64,000 nt of DNA from Rummeliibacillus sp044763875. GTDB lineage: Bacteria; Bacillota; Bacilli; Bacillales_A; Planococcaceae. Made by a program: the position numbers and the translations under genes. The notes beneath the pieces are model-generated. The model was given only the letters and a program-made list of their open reading frames with translations, was not told the DNA's origin and made no database searches. The DNA lies in assembly GCF_044763875.1 (NCBI RefSeq), contig NZ_JBIWGZ010000002.1, forward strand, positions 248,001-312,000, read 5' to 3'. This document shows, piece after piece, positions 25,217 to 34,314 of this stretch. The stretch's first letter is position 1. Each line of letters begins with the position of its first letter.

Positions 25217-26665
25217 CTAAACCTCCAATTCCATTAAGAAATCATTAAAGTTTGACTTCTCTTCTTCTTCATCTTTTTGCTGTTTTTGCTGATCATCTGA
25301 GCGCTGTCTAAAATCATTCTGGAACTGCTGCTGTTGTCCTTTTTCATGACGATTTGTTTCATTTAATGCTTGAGCAACATCAATTCGATCTAATTGTATA
25401 TTTTGGTTTACTAATCCTTGTTTCAACTGTTGTAGTTGGCTTTCAAGCATTTGTTTACCAATATTCGTCGATGCTAAAAATCGTGCCGTCATTATTCCGT
25501 CTTTTTGTACAAGCTCTACACGAATAGACCCTAAATTTTCTGGATAAAGCTTAATTAATAACTTTGTTCCAGCTGCATTGCTCGAAAATTGACTACGATT
25601 CATAATCGCTTGAAATTCTTTCACGAATGCTTCTGCTTGAGCTGCTTTAGTTGTCGGTAGTGTTAATGAAACAGTTGTTGTTGCAGCTTTAGAAGTTGTT
25701 TGGATTGTGCTAACACTTTCGTTTGCTGTAGTATCAGCTAATTTAATATTTAGTTGTTGAATATCATTTGATTTTGTCAGTTGCGTCTCACTTTTTGCTA
25801 CTGCAGTTTGTTCTACTTCTGATGCAAGCGTGGATAACAATTCCTTTACTTGAAATGATTGATATTCTTGTTTCACCATTAGATCTGTTTTAGGAGCTAC
25901 TAGTTCTACTACTTTCAAAAACTGCAAAACTTGCGAAGCTTGCGATTTAGAAATTTTAGAGCTTGAATCATCTTTAATAGATGACATCAGATTTTGGATG
26001 AAAGTAAATTGATTTTGATCAATTCCTGCAAGCATATCCCAAACATCTTCTGCTTTGGCCTGATTTCCTGTTAACTGATGTAATGCTTTTTGTAAATCTT
26101 CCTTATTAATCCCTAAAGCTTGAAGGATATTATCTAGTGACAATCCTCCCGAAAAATCTTGTTGTTCTAGTTTAAAACCTAATGTAGCACCAAGTTCTTT
26201 TAACGATGATGCATTAATAATGGATAATAGGTCATCAATAGATATCGTTTGTTCTCCTTTTGAATCATCTACAAGTTTAGATACAGTCCCAAGAAGTCCT
26301 TCTAAACCTTTTGATAAATCAAGTTTGAATCCACTTGTTGTAGCCTTTGTTTCTTTACTTTCCGGAATTTCTTTACCTTCTGGAATTTCTTTACTTCCTT
26401 GAGTTTCTTTACTTTCTGGAGTTTCTTGTACTACTCCTGTTGCTTGTGATCCTTGAGACTCTTTTGTATCTGATCTCACTGATTGATTTGTGGCTATCTC
26501 TTTTCTCGAAAAATCACTTTTTCTTGCTTCGGCTTGATTCTTTGTGGAAACTGAAGAATTTGCCTTCGTTAACACTTCTGCAAATCCTTTGCTATTTGAT
26601 GAAGATTTAGAATTATGTACTTCTGGTTTTACTGTTTTGGAAACTTTCAGCAATTCAATATTCAC
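25217..26665 (-). CDS. fliK: Flagellar hook-length control protein FliK
   Basis: FliK is secreted during hook growth and triggers the FlhB switch. The 482-residue protein has a low-complexity Ser/Lys/Thr-rich N-terminal half and the conserved C-terminal domain (about residues 350-440) with LLIKLYPENLGSIRVELVQKDG, followed by a Gln/Glu-rich tail (the motif is the FliK signature LxPExLGxVxV). The start is a GTG at 26665, 5 bases after GGAGGTG. Four tandem 18-bp repeats lie in the N-terminal part (26350-26421). A second FliK-like protein is encoded at 45348-47447. Confidence 0.92.
   Translation of the reverse strand: MNIELLKVSKTVKPEVHNSKSSSNSKGFAEVLTKANSSVSTKNQAEARKSDFSRKEIATNQSVRSDTKESQGSQATGVVQETPESKETQGSKEIPEGKEIPESKETKATTSGFKLDLSKGLEGLLGTVSKLVDDSKGEQTISIDDLLSIINASSLKELGATLGFKLEQQDFSGGLSLDNILQALGINKEDLQKALHQLTGNQAKAEDVWDMLAGIDQNQFTFIQNLMSSIKDDSSSKISKSQASQVLQFLKVVELVAPKTDLMVKQEYQSFQVKELLSTLASEVEQTAVAKSETQLTKSNDIQQLNIKLADTTANESVSTIQTTSKAATTTVSLTLPTTKAAQAEAFVKEFQAIMNRSQFSSNAAGTKLLIKLYPENLGSIRVELVQKDGIMTARFLASTNIGKQMLESQLQQLKQGLVNQNIQLDRIDVAQALNETNRHEKGQQQQFQNDFRQRSDDQQKQQKDEEEEKSNFNDFLMELEV
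26350..26421 (-). repeat. Four tandem 18-bp repeats inside fliK
   Basis: Four consecutive 18-base units (plus strand TTTCTTTACTTTCNGGAR with few changes) occupy 26350-26367, 26368-26385, 26386-26403 and 26404-26421, followed by a partial fifth. They encode a hexapeptide close to PESKET. Copy number could vary in frame by slippage, changing FliK length. Confidence 0.85.
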
Positions 26666-26694
26666 TATTTCACCTCCTTTCAACGTACAATTAA

Positions 26695-27315
26695 TTAGTT
26701 GCCTTTAGATAGCAATTCTGTATAATGTGCAGCTTTATTAGGTGGCATTTTTTCTAGAATTGCTGCTAGAGTATCTGGTTTTAATTTTGAAAGAATTTTC
26801 AATGCCTCTGAATCCTTCATGTTTATAATAGCTGGTGCAGCAGCTTTTGGCGTCATTTTTTCATAAGTTGTAACAAGATCACTAAATTGCGCTTGAGTCA
26901 CGTTATTCCCTTTTTCAATTTTTTTGATCTGTAATTCTAAACGATGTTTTTCAATTGCCATTTTAGACTTAGCACTTTTCGAATCTTCAACTTCTCCATG
27001 CAATTTGGCGATTTCTGCATCCTTTTCTTGAACTTGTGCTTTCAAATCTGCAATTTGTTTTTCGTTATTAGAGTTGAATTTTGTTGCATCTTTCGCTTTT
27101 TCATCCGATGAAGAAGTTCCGGTTATTTCTTTGGCTTTTTCAAAAACATTTGTACCTGTAACCTCTGCCGCTATCAGGAGAACAGCAGATACGAAGAGAA
27201 ATGGGATAATACCCCAAAAGAATAACTTCTGAATGATGCTAGGTTTCTTTTCCTCTTCTACTTCTTCGACTTGTGACCTTTGCTTATTTACTTTTTTTCT
27301 AGGCTTTGTTGCCAT
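26695..27315 (-). CDS. ylxF: MotE-like flagellar protein (YlxF)
   Basis: The 206-residue protein has a basic N-terminus, one membrane helix (about residues 30-50), a long coiled coil (about 75-130), and a C-terminal MgtE-N-like domain with KDSEALKILSKLKPDTLAAILEKMPPNKAA (given here as the domain's key pattern in short pieces: ALKIL, LAAILEKM, P..AA). This matches YlxF, related to the stator chaperone MotE. I set the start at 27315 after AGGTGAG, which overlaps the fliJ stop. It lies between fliJ and fliK as in B. subtilis. Confidence 0.88.
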   Translation of the reverse strand: MATKPRKKVNKQRSQVEEVEEEKKPSIIQKLFFWGIIPFLFVSAVLLIAAEVTGTNVFEKAKEITGTSSSDEKAKDATKFNSNNEKQIADLKAQVQEKDAEIAKLHGEVEDSKSAKSKMAIEKHRLELQIKKIEKGNNVTQAQFSDLVTTYEKMTPKAAAPAIINMKDSEALKILSKLKPDTLAAILEKMPPNKAAHYTELLSKGN

Positions 27316-27319
27316 GTTC

Positions 27320-27769
27320 TCACCTGATTTCATTGTTGTAATAAGCGATGGAAGAAAGTTCATCTAATTGAATCATTTCAAGACGATCTTGTTCTTTTTG
27401 ATAGGTTTGATAATCCTTTTCTTTCATCTTTTCATATTTTCGACATTCTAATGATTTTTCTAGCAATTTATCTTTATGCCATTCCATTTTAGAGCGAGCA
27501 CGGATAACTTTTTGTTGAGTATCGTCTATTGATTTTTCAACACTATCTAAAAATCTTGAATAGTGATGGATTTCATCAATCGTTGCCCCATTTGCTAATT
27601 TCTTTTCTTGAAAAACGATTAAATCTTCCTTTTTTCTCAAGAGATCGTATAACTTTGTAGCTACATCCTCAAATGACTTACTAGCATCTTTATATGCGAT
27701 TTCAGTTTGATCTTTTTCTTGTTGTTTCACGGTTATCACTTTATCAAAGCGATATTTATAAACTTGCAT
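27320..27769 (-). CDS. fliJ: Flagellar export chaperone/ATPase stalk protein FliJ
   Basis: FliJ sits in the FliI ATPase ring and promotes export. The 149-residue protein is nearly all alpha-helical coiled coil with high Lys, Glu and Gln content, starting YRFDKVITVKQQEKDQTE, typical for the family. FliJ sequences diverge strongly, so synteny (directly after fliI, 0 bases) supports the call. The ribosome site of the next gene lies in its last codons. Confidence 0.93.
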   Translation of the reverse strand: MQVYKYRFDKVITVKQQEKDQTEIAYKDASKSFEDVATKLYDLLRKKEDLIVFQEKKLANGATIDEIHHYSRFLDSVEKSIDDTQQKVIRARSKMEWHKDKLLEKSLECRKYEKMKEKDYQTYQKEQDRLEMIQLDELSSIAYYNNEIR

Positions 27770-29098
27770 TTACCGACCACCGCCATTCGATAATTTCACT
27801 AATTCAGCAACACTATCTTCCATACTTACTTTATCCATATAGCCTTGTTTTAGAAATGATGTAATCAATGGCTCGTAAAATATGGCTTCATCTATTTCTT
27901 TTGATGTACCTTTTTTATAGGCACCGATATTAATCAAATCCTCTGATTTATCATAGGTGTAATAAAGTTCTCTAAGAAGCTCTGCCGCTTTTACATGTTC
28001 GGGCGTTGCAATATGATTCATTAATCGACTAACACTCTTCAAAACATTGATTGCAGGATATTGGCCTTTGTTGGCTAACGTTCTATCTAAGACAATATGT
28101 CCGTCAAGTATACCTCGTACAGTATCTGCGATTGGTTCATTCATATCATCACCATCTACTAGTACTGTATAGAATGCTGTAATAGACCCTTTTTCATTTG
28201 TACCTGTACGTTCTAGCAGCTTTGGCAGTATCCCGAAAACTGAAGGTGTATATCCTTTTTGAGCAGGTGGTTCACCAGTTGCAAGTCCAATTTCTCGCTG
28301 TGCCATCGCAACACGTGTAACAGAATCCATCATGAGCATGACATTTAACCCTTTATTACGGAAATATTCAGCAATAGCGGTTGCTGTGAATGCACCTTTT
28401 ATCCGCATTAATGCTGGCTGATCAGATGTTGCAGCAACTACGATTGATCTTTTTAAACCTTCTGGACCTAAGTCACGTTCGATGAACTCTCTAACTTCTC
28501 GTCCACGTTCACCAACCAGTGCTATAACATTTAAGTCAGCAACAGTATTTCGAGCAATCATTCCAAGTAGAGTTGATTTCCCGACACCTGAACCAGCAAA
28601 GATACCAACACGTTGGCCCATCCCTACTGTCAACATACCGTCAATTGCTTTAACACCAACCTCTAGTGTTTCGTCTATTGGTGGTCTAGTTAAAGGATTA
28701 GGAGGATCTTCTTCTGTTTGTACTGTCGCCAAACCTTTTGGCAAGTTACTCCCATCAATCGGTAAACCCATTGAATTTAAAACTTTCCCAATAAGTTCTG
28801 GCCCTACCTTAACTTCTAAAGGGGTTCCAGTTCCTTCAACTAAACAGCCAATTGAAATTTCACGGAGAGATGTATATGGCATTAACACTACGATTTCATC
28901 TTTAAATCCTACTACTTCAGCGAGAATTTCTTGGTGACCATGTTTGACAGTATTTACGTGGATTTTACATACATCCCCAATTGAGCTATCTGGTCCTTGT
29001 GATTCAATCATTAAGCCGACAACTTTTGTAACTCTGCCAAACTTTTTGAAAGTTTGTATGGATGATATATGCTCTAATAAATCTGCCGCTTTCATCAT
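27770..29098 (-). CDS. fliI: Flagellum-specific export ATPase FliI
   Basis: FliI is an F1-beta-like ATPase that energises early substrate loading for the type III export system. The Walker A motif AGSGVGKST lies near residues 168-176, followed by LVGERGREVREFIE, Walker B VMLMMDSVTR and the family PAQKGYTPSVF segment. The frame is open by a TTG to 29104, but the ATG at 29098 (MMKAAD) is preferred; the ribosome site is weak (GTGGAT). The start lies just inside the end of fliH. Confidence 0.96.
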   Translation of the reverse strand: MMKAADLLEHISSIQTFKKFGRVTKVVGLMIESQGPDSSIGDVCKIHVNTVKHGHQEILAEVVGFKDEIVVLMPYTSLREISIGCLVEGTGTPLEVKVGPELIGKVLNSMGLPIDGSNLPKGLATVQTEEDPPNPLTRPPIDETLEVGVKAIDGMLTVGMGQRVGIFAGSGVGKSTLLGMIARNTVADLNVIALVGERGREVREFIERDLGPEGLKRSIVVAATSDQPALMRIKGAFTATAIAEYFRNKGLNVMLMMDSVTRVAMAQREIGLATGEPPAQKGYTPSVFGILPKLLERTGTNEKGSITAFYTVLVDGDDMNEPIADTVRGILDGHIVLDRTLANKGQYPAINVLKSVSRLMNHIATPEHVKAAELLRELYYTYDKSEDLINIGAYKKGTSKEIDEAIFYEPLITSFLKQGYMDKVSMEDSVAELVKLSNGGGR

Positions 29099-29100
29099 AC

Positions 29101-29868
29101 TCAATCCACGCTTTCTAAAATTTCTACAAGTTTTAATCTTAGTTCATTTAACTGCTGGTCGATACTAACCATAATTCTGCCGTGATTTGTTTCAATATAA
29201 CAATCCATTTCTCCGATATCCTCATTAACAAATATCATAAATGGAACGCCGACTGGGAACATTGAACATAACTCTTCGCGATGATCCGTTATCAGTTGGT
29301 GATAAGTTGGCGAGACATATAATTTGATTTCTTTCATTTCTCTTGCTTCTTTTAATCCTCTTCGGACGATATCGATGAATCGCTCAGGATTTTCTTCTAA
29401 AGTTGTACCTAGTATTCTCTCAGCGGAGCGAATAGCAAGATCTAATATGATTTCTTCTTGTTCTTGTAAATACTGCTCTGCATTTGCCTTCGATTGAATA
29501 ATTGTATTATTTGCCAATTGAATTGCTTCTGACATATTAGCTTCCGCTTTCAAGCGACCTTCTTCAAGGCCTTGCTGAAAACTTTCGTCATAAGCCTGTT
29601 GCTGTAATACGATTTTATCCTCTTGCCATTTGTTTTTTGCTTCATCCAACGCTTGTCGCTCACTCAAACATTGCTTTTCAAAGGCTTCTCTTTGATATTG
29701 GATATTTTGATGAGCTTCACTGAGTAGCTTATCTCTTTCTTCCAGAATATTATGTGGTGTTATATCTTCTTCTACATCTTCTTGTGAAAGGAATAATTCT
29801 TTTATTTCAATGGTGCGGAATTTTTCTTTAGATGTTTCGGGATCGTCGAATCGTATAATCCTAGACAA
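29101..29868 (-). CDS. fliH: Flagellar export ATPase regulator FliH
   Basis: FliH binds FliI and tethers it to the C-ring. The protein has a charged coiled-coil middle with many Glu/Gln/Ala and a V-type ATPase subunit E-like C-terminal domain (about residues 130-255) containing ILDLAIRSAERILGTTL. The start is uncertain: a TTG at 29868 is well spaced from AGGAG, an ATG at 29877 is too close to it, and the frame is open to 29913. All overlap the end of fliG. FliG and FliI neighbours confirm identity. Confidence 0.88.
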   Translation of the reverse strand: MSRIIRFDDPETSKEKFRTIEIKELFLSQEDVEEDITPHNILEERDKLLSEAHQNIQYQREAFEKQCLSERQALDEAKNKWQEDKIVLQQQAYDESFQQGLEEGRLKAEANMSEAIQLANNTIIQSKANAEQYLQEQEEIILDLAIRSAERILGTTLEENPERFIDIVRRGLKEAREMKEIKLYVSPTYHQLITDHREELCSMFPVGVPFMIFVNEDIGEMDCYIETNHGRIMVSIDQQLNELRLKLVEILESVD

Positions 29869-30874
29869 TGACGTCATCTCCTCCGCCACGAGCAATAATA
29901 ATTTCACCTGCATCCTCTAATCGACGTGTTACAGCAACAATTCGAGATTGTGCCTCTTCTACATCTCTTAAACGAACAGGACCCATTACTTCCATTTCTT
30001 CTTTGAATGTCTCTGCCATTCGTTGTGACATGTTTTTGAATATAATTTCCTTTACTTCTTCACTTGAAACTTTCATAGCAAGTAGTAAGTCTTCGTTTTC
30101 GCAGTCACGAATAACACGTTGAATCGAACGATTGTCCAATGTAACAATATCTTCGAAAACAAACATCCGTTTTTTAATTTCTTCTGCAAGTTCTGGATCT
30201 TGAATTTCAAGTGCATCAAGAATTGTTTTTTCAGTTTGACGATCAACGCCATTCAGAACTTCAACCACTGCATCTACGCCACCAGTTTCTGTGTAATCTT
30301 GGGTAACAGTTGATGATAATTTTCGTTCAAGGACAGATTCAATTTCACTTATCACTTCAGGAGAAGTAGAATCCATTGTTGCTATACGTTTTGCAATATC
30401 AGCTTGAACTTCTTGTGGTAAAGAAGAAAGAATTACACCTGCTTGTTGCGGTTCTAAATAAGATAGAATTAATGCAATCGTTTGCGGATGTTCATTTTGG
30501 ATAAAGTTAAATATCTGAGCAGGGTCTGTACGGCGTGCAAAGTCAAATGGTCTTACTTGTAGAGATGATGTTAATCGGTTAATTATTGCTTGTGCTTGAT
30601 CATTTCCAAGTGCTTTTTCTAATACTGTTTTGGCATAACCAATACCGCCTTGCGAAATGTAGTCTTGCGCAAGTGCGATATTGTGGAATTCTTCAATGAT
30701 TCCCTCTTTTATTTCTGGTTCTACTTTTTTAACGCTTGAGATTTCTAATGTTAGTCTTTCAATTTCTTCTTCATTTAAATGTTTGTAAACAGCAGCTGAG
30801 ACTTCTGGTCCTAATGAAATTAATAGGAGTGCTGCTTTTTGTTTACCAGATAGGTCTTTTTCTTTCTTAACCAC
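29861..30874 (-). CDS. fliG: Flagellar motor switch protein FliG
   Basis: FliG generates torque by contact with the MotA stator and sits on the MS ring. The 337-residue protein has the N-domain (LSGKQKAALLLISLGPEVSA), the middle domain with the EHPQT motif NEHPQTIALILSYL, and the C-domain with charged torque helices (KKRMFVFEDIVTLDNRSIQ). All conserved acidic and basic residues around DDRS appear present as LDNRSI. It lies between fliF and fliH. Confidence 0.97.
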   Translation of the reverse strand: MVKKEKDLSGKQKAALLLISLGPEVSAAVYKHLNEEEIERLTLEISSVKKVEPEIKEGIIEEFHNIALAQDYISQGGIGYAKTVLEKALGNDQAQAIINRLTSSLQVRPFDFARRTDPAQIFNFIQNEHPQTIALILSYLEPQQAGVILSSLPQEVQADIAKRIATMDSTSPEVISEIESVLERKLSSTVTQDYTETGGVDAVVEVLNGVDRQTEKTILDALEIQDPELAEEIKKRMFVFEDIVTLDNRSIQRVIRDCENEDLLLAMKVSSEEVKEIIFKNMSQRMAETFKEEMEVMGPVRLRDVEEAQSRIVAVTRRLEDAGEIIIARGGGDDVIV

Positions 30875-30889
30875 AGCTTAAACCTCCCA

Positions 30890-32488
30890 CTAATCTTCTG
30901 AAATCCAAGTTCTTAGTAATTTTGCAAACTCATCTGGTTTTTCTTTAGCCATCTTTTCGAGTTGTTTTCGACGTAGTGTCGTTTCGGTTTCTTTTTCTTC
31001 AGAAATATCATCTACTTCTAAAGATTCCTCATCTGCATATTCGTATTCCTCATCTTCATATTCTTCTTGTCTTCTTGAACGAATAATAAAGAAAATTAAT
31101 AGAATAATCACAACTAGCAAAATACCGCCAACAACCCATATCCACCATGGAATTGAACTTTGAGTTGTAACTGGATTCACATTTCCATTTAATTTTTCAA
31201 CGCCAACTGTCACTTTTTGATTTAATTGAGCGTTTGTTAACTGTCCAGCTTCATTCTTATCAATTGAAGTGCGTACAATTGAATTAAGCATATTTTTAAT
31301 ATCTGTTTGTGTAGAAGCCGGCAATGATGTTGGATCATTTGGTTTTGGTGGTTCAATCAGCACTTGAATTCCAATATCACGAATACGATAAGGACTTTCT
31401 TGAATTTGTCGGTGAATACGATTTACTTCGTAGTTAACTGTATCTTGCGTTTTTTCATAATCACCGTTTCCGTTAGTTGATGATTGATAATTTGTAAAGT
31501 TATCTGTACTTTGCCCTGCTTCTGGTGTTCCACCAGCAGCAGCTCCTGTACCTGTATAAGTTTCACTAATCTTTTGAGCACTAATTTGGATACCAGCCAT
31601 ATTCTTTTTGTCAACTGGTTCAACTAAATCTTCTTTTCGTTTTTCTTGTGTAAAGTCAATATCAGTCGTTACCGAAACAGCCGCTTTCCCAGCTCCCATT
31701 AATTGTCCAAGCATTGTTTGTACTTGACGTTGCAGATCACGTTCTATTTGTTTTTTTACTGATAACTGTTTCTCTGCATCTGATGATCCTATACCATTCC
31801 CAGATGAACTTTGTGAATTCAAATCGTAGTATTCAAAATACTGGTTTGTAATAACAATATTTTCAGGTTTTAAATTAGGCACACTTTTTGATGCTAAATT
31901 ATATAATGTTTGAATTTGTGAATCTGAAAACTGATAGCCTGGTTCAGTATTTAATACGATGGAAGCACTAGCTTCTTGTTGCGTATCACTAACGAATACG
32001 CCTTGTTGAGGTAATGTAAGCATTACTTTTGCGTCTTTGACACCTTTTACTTCCTTCATAAGGTTTGCAAGCTCTGTTTGCATAGATGCTAATTTTAATA
32101 CATTAAACTCATTATCTGTCATACCGAAGCCTGCATTTTTTGAGAAGAAAGAGTAATCAATTTGACCAGATTGTGGATATCCTTGTGATGCTAAATCTAC
32201 TTTTAAGTTATCTACTTGATCAGCTGGTACTGCAATAGCAGTTCCGCCATTTGTAACTTGATACTTAACTCCCTTTGAATCTAACTGTTCTTTAATTTGT
32301 CCAACTTCAGCAGCTGATAAGTCTGAATATAAAGGTGCATATGTTACTCTCGTAGCAAAGTATGTAATAATAGAAGCAATTAATAATACAGCTAGAATTG
32401 AACCGATAATTGTACCTTTTTGCACTTTTGTTCGACTACCCCAAAACCCACCGAATTTGGTTTTGATATTCTTTAGTCTTTCATTCAT
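30890..32488 (-). CDS. fliF: Flagellar MS-ring protein FliF
   Basis: FliF forms the MS ring, the base for assembly. The 532-residue protein has a first membrane helix (about residues 27-46), two ring-building motifs including APLYSDLSAAEVGQI and VMLTLPQQGVFV, a variable Gly/Ser loop (about 330-370), a second membrane helix (about 445-468), and an acidic C-terminal tail whose last residues (FAKLLRTWISED) form the FliG-binding helix. Length and layout match the family. Confidence 0.97.
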   Translation of the reverse strand: MNERLKNIKTKFGGFWGSRTKVQKGTIIGSILAVLLIASIITYFATRVTYAPLYSDLSAAEVGQIKEQLDSKGVKYQVTNGGTAIAVPADQVDNLKVDLASQGYPQSGQIDYSFFSKNAGFGMTDNEFNVLKLASMQTELANLMKEVKGVKDAKVMLTLPQQGVFVSDTQQEASASIVLNTEPGYQFSDSQIQTLYNLASKSVPNLKPENIVITNQYFEYYDLNSQSSSGNGIGSSDAEKQLSVKKQIERDLQRQVQTMLGQLMGAGKAAVSVTTDIDFTQEKRKEDLVEPVDKKNMAGIQISAQKISETYTGTGAAAGGTPEAGQSTDNFTNYQSSTNGNGDYEKTQDTVNYEVNRIHRQIQESPYRIRDIGIQVLIEPPKPNDPTSLPASTQTDIKNMLNSIVRTSIDKNEAGQLTNAQLNQKVTVGVEKLNGNVNPVTTQSSIPWWIWVVGGILLVVIILLIFFIIRSRRQEEYEDEEYEYADEESLEVDDISEEKETETTLRRKQLEKMAKEKPDEFAKLLRTWISED

Positions 32489-32548
32489 TTTAAGCCTCCG
32501 GTTATAGTGACTGTTTCAAATTCTTATATCATTGCGATAACCTTTCTA

Positions 32549-32851
32549 TTAAACTGTCATTCGCATAATTTCTTGGTAAGCCTCTACTACTTTGTTGCGG
32601 ACCTGTAATGCGGTATTTAATGTGATATTTGCCTTTTGAGCAGAAATCATTACATCATGAAGCTCTACATCTTCTCCATTTACTAATTTATCTGTCATCT
32701 TATCAGATGCTATTTGACTATCATTAACAGCAGAAATAGCATTTTTTAATACCGATCCAAAGCTTTCTTTATTTGACGGAATTGTCTGTGACACTGTTTG
32801 CGTCAATGTTGGTTGAACTGGTTGTGTAATAGAAACTTGTGAAATCGCCAT
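32549..32851 (-). CDS. fliE: Flagellar hook-basal body protein FliE
   Basis: FliE joins the MS ring to the proximal rod and is the first export substrate. The 100-residue protein has the family C-terminal motif VELHDVMISAQKANITLNTALQVRNKVVEAYQEIMRM in which DVMI.AQKA and NK...AY.EI.RM are the conserved elements. It lies between flgC and fliF as in Bacillus. Confidence 0.96.
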   Translation of the reverse strand: MAISQVSITQPVQPTLTQTVSQTIPSNKESFGSVLKNAISAVNDSQIASDKMTDKLVNGEDVELHDVMISAQKANITLNTALQVRNKVVEAYQEIMRMTV

Positions 32852-32877
32852 TATTCCTCATCCTTCCTTAGTTAAAA

Positions 32878-33339
32878 TTACTTACCAATTTCAAGCGCTT
32901 TAGATAGCATTGATTTATTGGCATTAAATACGGTTACGTTTGCTTCATAAGATCTTGTTGCTGAAATTAAATCTACCATTTCTTTTAATGAATCTACATT
33001 TGAAGTCTGAACATATCCATCTTTATTTGCATCTGGATTAGTTGGGTCATAAACGAGTTTATATGGGGTTTTAGTATCCTCATTTATACTTGTAACTTTC
33101 ACACCATTTCCCACTGATGCATTTCCACCACTACCCATAGCTACATTTAGGTAATTTGAAAACGAATTTTCTTTTGGAACTAAGGATACAGTTTTTCTTG
33201 TGTAGGGAACCCATTCACCATTTACCTTTTTTGCACGTGTTGTATCAACATTCGCCATATTAGAAGAAATTACATCCATTCGAAGTCGTTGTGCTGTCAA
33301 AGCAGATCCAGTTGTGTCCATACTTTGGAAAATCGTCAA
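32878..33339 (-). CDS. flgC: Flagellar proximal rod protein FlgC
   Basis: FlgC is one of the rod proteins. The 153-residue protein has the axial-protein N-motif in RLRMDVISSNMANVDTTRAK and the C-terminal motif VDLISATRSYEANVTVFNANK. No signal peptide is present, since it is exported through the flagellar channel. It is 6 bases after flgB and precedes fliE. Confidence 0.97.
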   Translation of the reverse strand: MTIFQSMDTTGSALTAQRLRMDVISSNMANVDTTRAKKVNGEWVPYTRKTVSLVPKENSFSNYLNVAMGSGGNASVGNGVKVTSINEDTKTPYKLVYDPTNPDANKDGYVQTSNVDSLKEMVDLISATRSYEANVTVFNANKSMLSKALEIGK

Positions 33340-33345
33340 ATTGAA

Positions 33346-33735
33346 TTATCCTCCTTTGGCAACGGTTAACAGTGAATTTAACTTACCATTAACTCGATCG
33401 ATTAATGCATTATAATAAAGTGTATTTTTTGCTAAACTTGCCTGTTCTTTATCCATATCCACACCATTCCCATTTTCTCTATAACTCAAATTAGAGTAAC
33501 TATATACACCCGGTGTTTGGGAATCAGTTTGAAAATCAATATGCTTATCGCTAGTCCGATACGCTTTTATGTATGAATCTTGAGCATCTGACAACATTTT
33601 ACTAAAACTTACATCTTTCGCTTTATAGTTAGGTGTATCAACATTTGCTATATTTTGTGCTATTGTTTTTTGTTTTACGCTGGCATATGACAATCCATTT
33701 TCTATATTACTTATAGTGCCTCCAAAAAAGCTCAA
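33346..33735 (-). CDS. flgB: Flagellar proximal rod protein FlgB
   Basis: FlgB is the first gene of the fla/che operon and encodes a rod protein of about 129 residues. It has the motif TIAQNIANVDTPNYKAKDVSF near residues 25-45 and a short C-terminal axial motif. I place the start at a TTG (33735), six bases after GAGGTG, because from there the sequence lines up with B. subtilis FlgB (MSLFSGT versus LSFFGGT). The GTG at 33744 lies inside the ribosome site. A sigma-A promoter is at 33794-33822. Confidence 0.93.
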   Translation of the reverse strand: MSFFGGTISNIENGLSYASVKQKTIAQNIANVDTPNYKAKDVSFSKMLSDAQDSYIKAYRTSDKHIDFQTDSQTPGVYSYSNLSYRENGNGVDMDKEQASLAKNTLYYNALIDRVNGKLNSLLTVAKGG

Positions 33736-34262
33736 ATCGTTCACCTCAATTCGACTAAAAATGCCAAATTCCCTAATATTTCATCACTTTCTAATTGTAA
33801 TAAAGATGTTATAAAGTGTCTATCATTTATATCATCTTTTTAATAGGACAAATAAACTATTTTTATATAAAAAATGGTAGCGAAAGCATTTTTCTCGTTA
33901 ATATATTGATACTTTGTAATCACAGTATATTTTCACTATATATATAGTAGAAAACGATAAAATATAGGCTATTGCATCTTTTTCAGTGTTAAAAATTCAC
34001 TTTTATAATAATTTTTTGGTAAAATATTTCTCTTACTTTCTTCCTGTTAATTTTCATTTCACTCTAAAAGTCATTACGGAAGGTAGATATCATTTTTTTA
34101 TTAAAAAAATCATATTAAACTGAAATAATAATTCTAAATAACTACTATTCATACAATTAATTTGTCATAAGTGAAACTTAGAAGCTTAGCTTGTTAAAAA
34201 CCGGCATCATACTTGATAGTTAAGTGGTAACACAGTTATAATGCTCATTAGCTTAACAGACG
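33736..34262 (-). promoter_or_regulatory. fla/che operon control region with sigma-A-type promoter
   Basis: This roughly 530-base AT-rich gap between the codY terminator and flgB holds no gene. The clearest signal is TAGACA-N17-TACAAT at 33794-33822, giving a predicted start near 33787 and a 50-base leader. A GCCTATAT (about 33962-33969) recalls a sigma-D -10 box but has no TAAA at the right spacing. The long AT-rich stretch may bind regulators such as CodY or SwrA-type activators; I see no site good enough to name. Confidence 0.55.
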
Positions 34263-34302
34263 AAAAAAAACCTTTTCTGTCTTTTACAGAAAAGGTTTTT
34301 AA
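34263..34302 (-). terminator. Rho-independent terminator after codY
   Basis: The stem AAAAACCTTTTCTGT / ACAGAAAAGGTTTTT with a 6-base loop is followed on the minus strand by a T-run and lies 12 bases after the codY stop. It separates the xerC-codY unit from the fla/che operon. Confidence 0.9.
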
Positions 34303-34314
34303 TCAGTTATTTCA

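Noticed and set aside
33955..33969. Possible sigma-D promoter (GCCTATAT) upstream of flgB
   Set aside because: No TAAA at 14-16 bp spacing; one mismatch in the -10. The sigma-A match at 33794-33822 is better and closer.
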